In this document: piece after piece, positions 47,106 to 58,000 of the stretch
Layout: each line of letters opens with the position of its first letter
How positions within the stretch are numbered: the stretch's first letter is position 1
NCBI RefSeq assembly: GCF_017255015.1
Contig: NZ_JAFKCS010000003.1
Location: forward strand, 162,014-226,013
Reading direction: 5' to 3'
Length of the DNA: 64,000 nt
Source of the DNA: Bowmanella yangjiangensis
GTDB taxonomy: Bacteria > Pseudomonadota > Gammaproteobacteria > Enterobacterales > Alteromonadaceae
Notes under the pieces: generated by a model
The model's database searches: none
What the model saw: only the letters and a program-made list of their open reading frames with translations
Told to the model about the DNA's origin: nothing
Translations under genes and position numbers: made by a program

Positions 47106-50100
47106 CCCGCTGGCTCAGTTGGTTCTTATTGATGGTGACGTGGCAAGTGTGGGCGGTTGACTACAGTCTGCCTAATGGCCCACTGCCATCCGGTTGTAAA
47201 AGAGCCAGTTCGACGGTCACGTGCCCGGCACTCTCTTTAAGCTGGAATGACAGCATTTCAGTGAGCAGTACAAGCAATAGTATTACCCTGAAAATAAACG
47301 GTAAAGCCAGTTTTTCTAATGCCAAAGTCAACCAAAGTGGCAGTGCTTCCAGGTTAACCATTGAGGTTGCGGGTAATCTCACTTCAGGGTCTGATTTTCG
47401 GGCTAATGCCAATATCACAGTCGCAAAAGCGGCAGATTTTGGTTATGCCAATAAAGTGGTTGGTAATATCTCCGCACAGACTATCCAGACAAGTTCCAGC
47501 AGTTCGTTTAGTGGTGATATGAATGCCACTAGTATTGATACGGCATCTGACAACCAGATTACGGGTAACCTGACCGCGAGCATTATTGAACTGGGTTCGA
47601 GTAATACCCTGGTTGGGGGGCTATACGGCGGAACAATAGTTACCGGTTCAGCCAACAAAATCACAGGACCGATTCAAGGGGCAGATGTCACCATTAGCTC
47701 CAGTAGCAGCCGCATAGAAGGTGATATCTTTGCCAGTGACGAGCTGCTGATTGGCAGTGGCACCACAGTGATTGGTGATTTAACCGCATACCGTATTGAT
47801 ACGGTTAGCGCGGTGTACTTGAGCGGTGAGGTTACCTCCACTACCAGCTTCACACTAGCTAGCGGCAGTAGTCTTACGGGGAATGTTGTTGCACCTGTAG
47901 TAGATATTAAACCCTCAAATGTTGCTGTGTATGGCGACATCCTGGCGAGCACGTCATTAACCATTGGCAGCAGTGGCAGCGTTTACGGCAATATTGAAAC
48001 CGGTCAGGCGATTTTGAAGTCTTCTAACGCATTCGTGGACGGCAATATTGTAGCTGACTCCCTGGTGGTGGTGGATTGGGGGGGGCGGGTCACCGGTGAT
48101 GTTACCGCCAGTCATATCACCAACAATGGCACCATCGACGGAGGAGTCTACTGTGATTCCTCGGATGGTTACACCCCCACCAGTTGCAGTTCACCTGCGG
48201 CTCAGGTGCACCATTTCCTGCTTAGTCACAATGGTTTAATGGCCACGTGTGAGAGCCAATACCCTGTGAATGTAATTGCCTGCGGAGATGCTGCCTGTAC
48301 GACACAGGCCGAGATTACCGCCACGGTGGAAGTCGCTGAAAAAGACGGTAAGCTTGCCTCGGTCGTTGCAAGTTTTAATAACAGCAGCCAGGCCAATGTA
48401 GTGATGGTTATTGACCCACAGGCCCTTTATCCGGCAACTTTTGAGCTCAGCTCCGGTGCTATTAGCGGCACTATTCCGTCAAATACGCTAGCCTGCGTAA
48501 AAGGCCAAACCGGCCAAGCTTGTCAGTTTACTGTCAAAGACAGTCTGTTGCGCTTTGTGCGGAAGAACACCAGTGATACCGCGCTTAGCCATCAGGTGGC
48601 TGGTGTGGCGTTTGAATTAGATGTGCAAGCTATTACCACCGATGCGGAATCCGGGTTTTGTAACGCTGCACTGACCAACAATCAGGCACTTTCCATTGAT
48701 CTTGGCTGTCAGGATCCTGGTACGTGCAGCAGCGGCAATTGGCTGACCGTAAATAATGTTTCACTGGGTGATGCACCGGGTACAATCCAGGCCGATTTTG
48801 GTAATACAGGGCAAGCTACTTTAAATGTACGTTTTGATGATGCCGGAAAGATCACCTTGGCCGCCGCGACCACCAGTAACAACAGCAGCAAACAACTGAG
48901 TGGTACCTCATCTGCCTTTGCCGTAAAGCCAGCCGCCGTGGCCATTGAGGTGAAAAATGCCAGCGGCAACAGCAGTTCATTCAGCGGCGCGTATCACGAG
49001 GGGGGCGTGTTTGCCAAAGCTGGGGAAGCATTCAGCGTAAAATTGAGTGCCTTGAATGCGCTGGGTGGCACCACAAATAACTTCGGCAATGAAGCCGCGC
49101 CGAGAAAACTGGTGATTGTCGGCCATGAACTACTGGCACCAACGCCGGGGGAAAGCGGCAATCTGACTAATCAGGCCGCTTTTACCAAAGTGAATACTAC
49201 TTCTGGGGTGTTTGAAAACCTCAATGTCAGCTTTTCTGAAGTGGGCGTGATTCGCGTGAGTGTTGATGTTGACCAGGACTATCTGGGCGCAGGGAAAATA
49301 TTACCCTTAAGTCAAAGTGAACCTATCGGTCGTTTTGTTCCGGCTTACTTTGCCCTGACCGATGATAGCATTACCCCGGCGTGCGGATTGGTAGGGGAGA
49401 CACCCGCGCCATTTACCTATATGGGGCAGGGTTTTGGGCTAACGGCTAATATCGTCGCCAAGAATACTGCTGGTACCACCACACAGAACTACATGGGGCC
49501 GTTTGCCAAATCAGCCAATCTGGCCCTTATGGCTTATGAAGGTGAAGTGCTAAGCGACAGATTGTTGCCAAATGAGTTGGACACCCTATGGGATAAAGGA
49601 ATAGCAGGGATTGATGCAAATATTGTGTTTTCACGGGGAACCAGTGCTGATGGGCCTTATGATGCATTATTGTTGGGGATCAGCATCAATGACAGTGACA
49701 TGGTAGCCATGCAAAATGTGCATACTGACTTGTCTCCGGCGCAAAATATTGCCAGTGGTTCTCCAATGAAAATACGCTACGGTAGGGCCACATTACTCAA
49801 TACTTTCGGGCCTGAAACAGAAAACTTACCTCTGCCTTTGGTTGTGCAGTACTTTGATCGAGCTAGTAATCAGTGGCTGACCAACGAATTGGATAACTGC
49901 TCTGTATTCAATGCCGGTGAATTGTCGATTCTGAGCAAAACACCATCAGGCATCCTTACAACGCCTGCGGGCAGTGGCACAGTGTTAAGCGGACAACCGC
50001 TATTACCTAGCGCGGGTTTTATACTCAGCCCAACCAATATGCAGGGCGAGATTTCATTGCAATGGCAAACACCCTTTAGCTGGCTTTTATTTGACTGGCA

Positions 50101-50197
50101 AAATTCTGGCATCCAGGAAGGCCCTAAAGCCAAGGCAAGCTTTGGCCAGTTCCGTGGTAATGACCGTTTAATTTTTCAACGCGAGGTATTTCCCTAA
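47102..50197 (+). CDS. mshQ: MSHA tip protein MshQ with bactofilin-like beta-solenoid
   Basis: A 1031-residue exported protein (signal peptide to about residue 18). Residues 120-350 form about thirteen turns of a repeat of 17-18 residues, each with the pattern G-x-[ILV] (glycines at 121, 138, 155, 172, 189, 207, 225, 242, 260, 278, 296, 314 and 332), the period and look of a bactofilin-type beta-helix. The C-terminal 600 residues belong to the MshQ/DUF6701 family (e.g. FVPAYFALTDDSITPACG, YMGQGFGLTANIVAKN). The start overlaps mshP by 4 nt. Probably an adhesive tip; the role of the solenoid is inferred. Confidence 0.87.
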   Translation: MTRWLSWFLLMVTWQVWAVDYSLPNGPLPSGCKRASSTVTCPALSLSWNDSISVSSTSNSITLKINGKASFSNAKVNQSGSASRLTIEVAGNLTSGSDFRANANITVAKAADFGYANKVVGNISAQTIQTSSSSSFSGDMNATSIDTASDNQITGNLTASIIELGSSNTLVGGLYGGTIVTGSANKITGPIQGADVTISSSSSRIEGDIFASDELLIGSGTTVIGDLTAYRIDTVSAVYLSGEVTSTTSFTLASGSSLTGNVVAPVVDIKPSNVAVYGDILASTSLTIGSSGSVYGNIETGQAILKSSNAFVDGNIVADSLVVVDWGGRVTGDVTASHITNNGTIDGGVYCDSSDGYTPTSCSSPAAQVHHFLLSHNGLMATCESQYPVNVIACGDAACTTQAEITATVEVAEKDGKLASVVASFNNSSQANVVMVIDPQALYPATFELSSGAISGTIPSNTLACVKGQTGQACQFTVKDSLLRFVRKNTSDTALSHQVAGVAFELDVQAITTDAESGFCNAALTNNQALSIDLGCQDPGTCSSGNWLTVNNVSLGDAPGTIQADFGNTGQATLNVRFDDAGKITLAAATTSNNSSKQLSGTSSAFAVKPAAVAIEVKNASGNSSSFSGAYHEGGVFAKAGEAFSVKLSALNALGGTTNNFGNEAAPRKLVIVGHELLAPTPGESGNLTNQAAFTKVNTTSGVFENLNVSFSEVGVIRVSVDVDQDYLGAGKILPLSQSEPIGRFVPAYFALTDDSITPACGLVGETPAPFTYMGQGFGLTANIVAKNTAGTTTQNYMGPFAKSANLALMAYEGEVLSDRLLPNELDTLWDKGIAGIDANIVFSRGTSADGPYDALLLGISINDSDMVAMQNVHTDLSPAQNIASGSPMKIRYGRATLLNTFGPETENLPLPLVVQYFDRASNQWLTNELDNCSVFNAGELSILSKTPSGILTTPAGSGTVLSGQPLLPSAGFILSPTNMQGEISLQWQTPFSWLLFDWQNSGIQEGPKAKASFGQFRGNDRLIFQREVFP

Positions 50198-50402
50198 GCT
50201 CTGCCACTGGTTTTAGTTGGCATAAAAATCGTAAATTTGCCGCTTTGCGGCCCTGTCTGACCCCAAAAGGGAATTTTTCTTGCTTTTTTATACCTAATGC
50301 CTTGTCCACACAACTTGTGCAGGGGCGGGGGCATTGGTAAAGTTAACCAGTTTGTCGTAAATGCTAAATTTAGCCCCATTTTCGTTAAATGGCGGCAGTT
50401 AA

Positions 50403-51461
<1,059 letters not shown>

Positions 51462-51474
51462 TAGGTTAATTAGA

Positions 51475-51501
51475 GGCGGCGTAAGCCGCCCACTCGTTTT
51501 T
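51475..51501 (+). terminator. Terminator-like hairpin between mreB and mreC
   Basis: GGCGGC, GTAA, GCCGCC, then CACTCG and five T. The distance to the T-run is longer than ideal, so partial termination is likely; it would make mreB message exceed mreCD message. Confidence 0.55.
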
Positions 51502-51512
51502 AGGCGTCTGTC

Positions 51513-52385
51513 TTGGATACTATTTTTTCCCGCGGTCCGTCACTGACCAGCAGACTGGTGCTTGCCAGTGTGCTGTCTGTGTTGCTTATCATCCTGGACG
51601 GCAAATTGGATACCTTCAGCAATGTCAGGGTGTACTTAAACTCCCTGGTCAGCCCTCTGCAATATATGGCTAATCTACCCGGCGAAGTGCTAAGCCAGAG
51701 CGCCCGGGCGTTAACCACTCAGCGTCAGCTACTGGAAGATAATGCCCAGCTCACTCGTCAAAATATTCTGATGAGTGAGCAATTGCAGCGTTTTTCAGTG
51801 TTGGAGCAAGAAAACGAACGATTGCGCACTTTGCTCGGTTCGCCAGTGCGCCCCGATGTGCGCAAAATTGTGGCCGAGCTGATGGCGGTTGATAACAACC
51901 CCTACAGCCACCAGATCGTAATTAACAAAGGCACCTTGCAAGGTGTGTATGAAGGGCAACCGGTGCTGGATGATAAAGGTATCGTTGGCCAGGTGATGCA
52001 GGTAGGCACTACCACTAGTCGGGTATTGCTGATTGCCGACGTTACCCATGCTGTGCCGGTTAGAGTGTTGCGTAACAACGTAAGGCTGGTGGCTTCTGGT
52101 TCGGGGCAGTTGAACCGACTGGTTATCAACCATGTGCCGCACAGTACCGATATTGAACCTGGCGATGTACTGGTTTCTTCCGGCTTAGGGCAAGTTTTTC
52201 CAGAAGGTTATCCGGTTGGGCGCATCGTTGATGTCATACGTGACGAAACCCGTCCATTCGCTGTGATTCGTGCCGTGCCTGCTGCACAGTTGGACAGATT
52301 GAAGTACCTGTTATTGCTGTGGCCACATGATGCACCGCAGGGGCCGGTTGAACAAGGAGAGGTCGTTGATGCGCCTCAGTCTTAA
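51513..52385 (+). CDS. mreC: Rod shape-determining protein MreC
   Basis: A 290-residue bitopic protein organising the elongasome in the periplasm. N-terminal IFSRGPSLTSRLVLA matches E. coli MreC; then a membrane helix, a coiled-coil (TQRQLLEDNAQLTRQNILMSEQ...), and the beta domain with GVYEGQPVLDDKGIVGQV. The start is a TTG at 51513; no ATG fits the family N-terminus. It lacks the long Pro/Gln-rich tail of the E. coli protein. Confidence 0.95.
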   Translation: MDTIFSRGPSLTSRLVLASVLSVLLIILDGKLDTFSNVRVYLNSLVSPLQYMANLPGEVLSQSARALTTQRQLLEDNAQLTRQNILMSEQLQRFSVLEQENERLRTLLGSPVRPDVRKIVAELMAVDNNPYSHQIVINKGTLQGVYEGQPVLDDKGIVGQVMQVGTTTSRVLLIADVTHAVPVRVLRNNVRLVASGSGQLNRLVINHVPHSTDIEPGDVLVSSGLGQVFPEGYPVGRIVDVIRDETRPFAVIRAVPAAQLDRLKYLLLLWPHDAPQGPVEQGEVVDAPQS

Positions 52386-52851
52386 ACATTGGGCCATTGC
52401 CATCAGTTTGTTGGTGGCGCAGATGCTGCAAATTATGCCGATGCCTATTATGGTCGACCCCTACCGACCCGACTGGGTGTTGCTGGTATTAGGCTATTGG
52501 ACCTTGGCTTTACCGCAGCGAGTGAATGTCGGCGTGGCCTTTATCAACGGTCTGGTATTGGATATTTTACTCGGCACAGCGCTTGGCATTCATAGTCTAG
52601 CGCTCAGTCTGGTGGTCTTTATCCTGGCTGCCAACTACCAGCGCCTGCGCAACTATTCAGTGTGGCAGCAGGCCTTTATGATTGGCCTGTTGGCGGCGCT
52701 TTATCACCTGGTGATATTCTGGCTGCAGCACATGCTGACCGATATTTATTTCCTGTTCGATTATTTATGGCCAGTCTTTACCACCATGCTGTTTTGGCCA
52801 TGGTGTTTTATGATTCTGCGCAAGGCGCGCAGACAACTTAAGGTAAGCTGA
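52369..52851 (+). CDS. mreD: Rod shape-determining membrane protein MreD
   Basis: A 160-residue polytopic protein with about five helices. PMPIMVDPYRPDWVLLVLGYW and GLVLDILLGTALGIHSLAL are typical. ATG 52369 has AAGGAGAG upstream and overlaps the end of mreC by 17 nt. Confidence 0.94.
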   Translation: MRLSLKHWAIAISLLVAQMLQIMPMPIMVDPYRPDWVLLVLGYWTLALPQRVNVGVAFINGLVLDILLGTALGIHSLALSLVVFILAANYQRLRNYSVWQQAFMIGLLAALYHLVIFWLQHMLTDIYFLFDYLWPVFTTMLFWPWCFMILRKARRQLKVS

Positions 52852-52852
52852 T

Positions 52853-53413
52853 ATGCTGATTTTAGCTTCCGCCTCTCCCCGTCGTGCCGAGTTGTTAACC
52901 CAACTGCAGGTACCGTTCAAACAGATCAGTATCGACCTTGATGAGTCGGTTAGAAGTGGTGAAGAGCCTCGGGACTATGTTGTTAGGTTAGCCCGGGCCA
53001 AAGCCGAAGCTGGTTGGCGACAAGCAGGGCATGTAGATCCGGTACTTGGCTCTGATACGGCAGTGGTATGTCAAAATAAAATCCTCGGCAAGCCGCAAGA
53101 CCAGGCCGACTTTAAGCGCATGTTTGCCTTACTGTCCGGTGCCCATCACCAGGTAATGACGGCGGTGGCGCTGCGCAGCGATCGCGGATTGCAGCACAGG
53201 TTGGTGCTGACGGATGTCAGTTTTAAAGTGGTAACCCCTGAAGAAATGGAATGGTACTGGCAATCCGGTGAACCACAGGATAAAGCCGGAGGTTACGGCA
53301 TTCAGGGGCTGGCTGGTCGGTTTGTCACACGTATTCAGGGCAGTTACAGTGCGGTGGTCGGGTTACCTCTGTATGAAACTGCCGAATTGCTAAAGGAGCA
53401 ACATCTGTTATGA
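52853..53413 (+). CDS. maf: Maf-family nucleotide pyrophosphatase (YhdE-like)
   Basis: A 186-residue house-cleaning nucleoside triphosphate pyrophosphatase (dTTP/UTP type by position next to mreD and rng). N-terminal LILASASPRRAELL, catalytic GSDTAVV, and the GGYGIQG motif are visible. It starts one base after mreD and overlaps rng by 4 nt. Confidence 0.94.
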   Translation: MLILASASPRRAELLTQLQVPFKQISIDLDESVRSGEEPRDYVVRLARAKAEAGWRQAGHVDPVLGSDTAVVCQNKILGKPQDQADFKRMFALLSGAHHQVMTAVALRSDRGLQHRLVLTDVSFKVVTPEEMEWYWQSGEPQDKAGGYGIQGLAGRFVTRIQGSYSAVVGLPLYETAELLKEQHLL

Positions 53414-54876
53414 GTGCCGAGCTGTTGATCAACGTTACCCCATCGGAGTCCAGGGTTGCCCTGATCGAAAATGGCATCTTGCAGGAAATCCACGTAGAGC
53501 GACATACCAAAAAAGGACTTGTAGGGAATATATATCGCGGCAAGGTCAGCCGGGTGTTACCTGGGATGCAAGCAGCCTTTGTGGATATCGGTTTGGACAA
53601 AGCGGCTTTCCTACATGCATCAGACATCGTTATTCATAACGAGTTGGTGGGGGAAGTATCAGAGAGTCATTTGTCCAAGCAAGATATTCGTGAACTGGTG
53701 CGAGACGGTCAGGACATCGTAGTGCAGGTGGTGAAAGATCCTATCGGCACTAAAGGTGCCCGTTTAACCACGGACATTACCTTACCCTCACGTTATCTGG
53801 TGTTTATGCCCAGTGTTGCCCACGTTGGCGTATCGCAGCGCATTGAAGACGAGGCCGAGCGAGAGCGTCTCAAGCTACTAGTGCAGGAGCTTTGCAGCGA
53901 AGACGGTGGATTTATCCTGCGCACTGCGGCTGAAGGAGTTGGAGAGAGTGAGTTACAGCAGGATGCTGAGTTTCTCAAACGCCTGTGGGCAAAAGTGCAG
54001 CAACGCATGAAAAAACGCAAATCCAACGTACTTTATGAGGATTTGCCACTAGCACGTCGCGTATTGCGGGACTTTGTCGGCACCCAGCTTGACCGTATTC
54101 GTATAGATTCAAAACTGGCATTCAGTGAGCTGCAAAGCTTCACCAAGGAATATGCCCCTGAGTTGCACGAGCTGCTGGAATATTACCAGGGCGAGCGACC
54201 TATCTTTGACTTGTATGATGTGGAAAACGAAGCACAGCGTGCGCTGGAGCGGCGAGTTGAGTTGAAGTCGGGTGGGTATTTGATCATCGACCAGACCGAA
54301 GCCATGACCACTATTGATATCAATACCGGGGCTTTTGTTGGACATCGTAATCTGGAAGAGACGATTTTCAATACCAACATTGAAGCCACCGCCGCCATTG
54401 CCAGACAGCTTAGGCTACGTAATCTGGGTGGCATTATTATCATCGACTTTATTGATATGACCGACCTGGATCACCAGCGTCGGGTGTTACACAGTCTGGA
54501 AGTGGCGACCGGCAAAGACCGGGCTAAGATCAACATTCATGGCTTTACCGCCCTGGGTCTGGTTGAGATGACCCGCAAAAGAACTCGCGAAAGTTTGGAA
54601 CATATCCTCTGTGGCGAGTGTCCAGTATGTAAGGGGCGCGGTTCCATTAAAACTGTGGAAACTATTTGCTTTGAAATTATGCGTGAAATAGTGCGGGTAA
54701 ACCGCGCCTATGATGCAGACAAATTTGTGGTTTATGCCTCGCCAGCGGTCGCCGATGCGCTGCTGGGGGAAGAGTCGCATATGCTGGCCGAGTTGGAAGT
54801 GTTTGTCTCCAGACAGATAAAGGTACAAACGGAACCCTTGTACAATCAGGACAAATACGACGTGGTGATGATGTAG
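53410..54876 (+). CDS. rng: Ribonuclease G
   Basis: A 488-residue endoribonuclease of the RNase E/G family that matures 16S rRNA 5' ends and degrades some mRNAs. S1 domain (GNIYRGKVSRVLPGMQAAFVDIG), the catalytic DNase I-like part with TIDINTGAFVG and IIIIDFIDM, and the Zn-link CGECPVCKGRG are in order. It has no long C-terminal scaffold, so it is RNase G, not E. AAGGAG precedes the start by 11 nt. Confidence 0.96.
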   Translation: MSAELLINVTPSESRVALIENGILQEIHVERHTKKGLVGNIYRGKVSRVLPGMQAAFVDIGLDKAAFLHASDIVIHNELVGEVSESHLSKQDIRELVRDGQDIVVQVVKDPIGTKGARLTTDITLPSRYLVFMPSVAHVGVSQRIEDEAERERLKLLVQELCSEDGGFILRTAAEGVGESELQQDAEFLKRLWAKVQQRMKKRKSNVLYEDLPLARRVLRDFVGTQLDRIRIDSKLAFSELQSFTKEYAPELHELLEYYQGERPIFDLYDVENEAQRALERRVELKSGGYLIIDQTEAMTTIDINTGAFVGHRNLEETIFNTNIEATAAIARQLRLRNLGGIIIIDFIDMTDLDHQRRVLHSLEVATGKDRAKINIHGFTALGLVEMTRKRTRESLEHILCGECPVCKGRGSIKTVETICFEIMREIVRVNRAYDADKFVVYASPAVADALLGEESHMLAELEVFVSRQIKVQTEPLYNQDKYDVVMM

Positions 54877-55004
54877 CCGACTCAGTATGGCAATAGAAAC
54901 CTAATGAATGATAAGGCTTATGCCGACGGACAATGACTCAAGCGGTTAACCAGGAGGGTAATTCGTAGCGCGTTGTTGTCTGTATATTGAACGATTGAAT
55001 TGCA

Positions 55005-58000
55005 GTGAAAAAGCCGGTTTATTATCTGTCCTACATATTGCGCAAGTTGTGGACGCTGAGCGCCGTGCTGCTGGTTACCCTGGCGGTATTGCTCAGCGTG
55101 TTGCGGTATAGCCTGCCGTATATGGATAGCAAGAAACACTGGCTGGAAGACTATATCAGCCAGGAGTACGGCACCGATCTAAAAATCGGCAGCATTAGTG
55201 CTGTCTGGAAAGGCACCGGCCCGGCTATTGTGCTACGTAACGTTGCCCTGAATCATCAAAGTAACTCACCCATTCAACTTAATATTCGTGAAACCCAGAT
55301 AGAACTGGATTTTTGGGGTTCTATTCAGAACGGCAAAATCCAGTCTCAGCGCTTCAATTTGGATGGTTTAACCCTGTCACTGGATATTCCGCGTTTAGAG
55401 TCGGGCGAAAGTGAATACCCTGTGGTGGATGCACTGCAGGAATTGTTTCTAGAACAACTGCAGCGCTTCTCCATCAATGACAGTGACTTGTTTCTGGCCA
55501 CCGAGCAGGAACGTCAACATATCCAGATCCAGCAGCTCAGTTGGTTAAATCAGGCTCAGCGTCACCAAGGCACAGGTCTGATGCGCGTGGCTGAGCTTAC
55601 ACGCAATTCAGCCCGTTTTATTCTGGATTTGCGTGGGGGAAGAGACAATCTAAGCGGTACTTTTCACGCTGATGCCAAAGAGTTGGATATCTCCCCTTGG
55701 CTGGCGCAATTTAATCCTAGTCAGCGGGAACTAGCCAGTGGCCGTTTAAATTTCTCATTGTGGGCGGAAATCCGTGATTCCCAGCCTGTGTCGATGCAGG
55801 CAAATTTCAGCGATAGCCAATTGCGTTTTAAGGGTAAACAGCCAGCCAGTCTGCGAATTGCAAAAGGCACATTGCGCGCCGAACCTGATGTCAACGGCTG
55901 GCGCTTTGCCTTGCAGCAGGCCGAACTACTTAGCAATGAAGAACAGCGTTTAACCCTGGACCTACAAGGCTATGCCAGTGACAACGGGGAATATCTGCTA
56001 CGTAGCTCGGATTTACAATTAGCCGAGTTGTCCCCCGTGCTGTCAGGCTTTATCAGTGAACAGCAGGCTGATTGGCTGGAGGGTATGTCTCCGCAAGGCA
56101 AACTGACGCACATGGCACTACTGGCCAGTGATGAAGTGGTGGCGGCAACCTTGTCCTTTAGCGATCTGGAGTTGGCGGCAGCGCAACATATGCCTGGAGT
56201 GAGTGGCCTGCAGGGAAGATTTGACTGGGTTAATGGGCAAGGTCGGTTGTCGTTAACCGGTCATGATGGTTACCTGCTGACGGATGGGCTGCTGGATAGT
56301 CGGCTGGCATTCGATGGCCTGGATGCCGATCTCTACATCCAACAGGATGACAACGGCACCATTCTCACACTGCCGAAATTGGCCTTCAGCTCTGATGTCG
56401 TCACTTTTAATCAGGCAGTTCGATATAACAGCCAGGATGGTGAGCTGACACTGGTCACGCAGGTGGAAGGCCTGACCGTAGCAGACGCCAAAAAGTTGTT
56501 TCCCGGCGAATTGATGGGGCAGAACACCAAAAGCTATCTTGACCATGCGCTGGTGTCGGGCAGGGTAAAACAGGCAAGCCTGCTTTGGCATGGTGTTCCT
56601 GCCAATTATCCTTTTGCTGATAACAGTGGCATTTTCCAGGCCCAGGTCGAATTGCATGACAGCGAGTTTCTATTTGATGATGACTGGCCAGCACTGACCG
56701 AATTATCCATGCAGTTGTTGTTTGAAAACAAAGGCCTGTGGATGGACAGCAGCAAAGGTAAGTTGCGTAATCTTAAGGTTGGGCATGTGAGTGCTGTAAT
56801 TCCTGAACTCAGGGATGACTCGGTGCTGACTATCAGTCTACAAGACAACGCCTTAGGCAGTGATGTTACCGATTTAATGCTCAACAGCGAATTGGCCAGT
56901 TCCGTGGGCGCTGCGCTCAAAGAAGTGCAAATTGAAGGGGAGTTGAAGGCCGAACTGGAGCTGACTATCCCCCTCAGCGGCAAGGATGTGGTCGCGCGGG
57001 GCAAGGTTGGCTTTAACAACAACAAAGTCAGTGTGCAGAGCCTAAAACTGGATATGCTGAAAACCCGCGGCGAGCTAACCTTCGTTAATGACAAGATTAC
57101 TGCTAGAGATTTACAAACTGAGTTGCTCGGTCAGCCTACCACTATTTCGTTGCAGGGCCAGCAGCGCACTGATGGCTATCAAACCCAAATACAGCTTAAC
57201 GGTGAGTGGAACTGGCATCAGTTTTTGTTGGCGCAGCATCCGGGTTTAGAACCCTTCGTGGCTGGCGTTTCTCCCTGGCATGCAGATTTAACTCTGACGC
57301 TGCCGGAGCAGGGTTATCAATATGAATTTAACTTGCAGTCGGACATGCTCAATGTGGTGTCCGAATTACCAGCGCCCTTTGCCAAAGGCGCTGGCATGGA
57401 CATGCCGCTGCATCTGGATGTGAGCGGCGACCAACAGGTCTCCAATGTACGAATGCAACTAGGCAATGCGGTGCGTTTTAATGGCCTGCTACCGCATCAG
57501 GAAATGCGTTTCTCAAGAGCCCATTTGGCATTGGGTGAGAGTAGTTTCGCCGGTATGGGCAACGGATTCAGTATTTCGGCCAATCTTCCTTTTATTAGTG
57601 TTGAGCAGTGGCACAGTGCAATTGCGGCTCTGTTGTCGCTACCGTCCGAAAAAGAAGGGCTGTTTCCGGTACCCGAACGGATATTTGTTAATGCTCAGAG
57701 CTTAGATGTGCTGGGGTTGGTACTGAATCAGACTGAGGTGAATTTTAAGCATTCTGACTTAGCCTGGTTGGCCACCCTCAATGCAAAACAAGGTCGTGCG
57801 GAGATTGAGATAGGTCATGACTGGCTGGAGCGCGGCATCAGTATTCAGGCCGACTATCTGACCCTGCCTGCCTGGCAAACGTCTGAGCAGTCGAGAGAGC
57901 CTGATTTCAGTCAGTTTCCCCCTCTGTTGATTGAGTGTCAGCGCTGCAGTTATATGGATTATGAGCTAGGGCAGGTGAGCATCAAGCTCAGTCGCGCCGA

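Noticed and set aside
33823-50197. msh cluster as a recently acquired island
   Set aside because: It lies at the same ssb-mreB site as in Vibrio and Shewanella, with no integrase, repeats or tRNA at its ends; only the mshA centre differs in composition, as is common for pilins.
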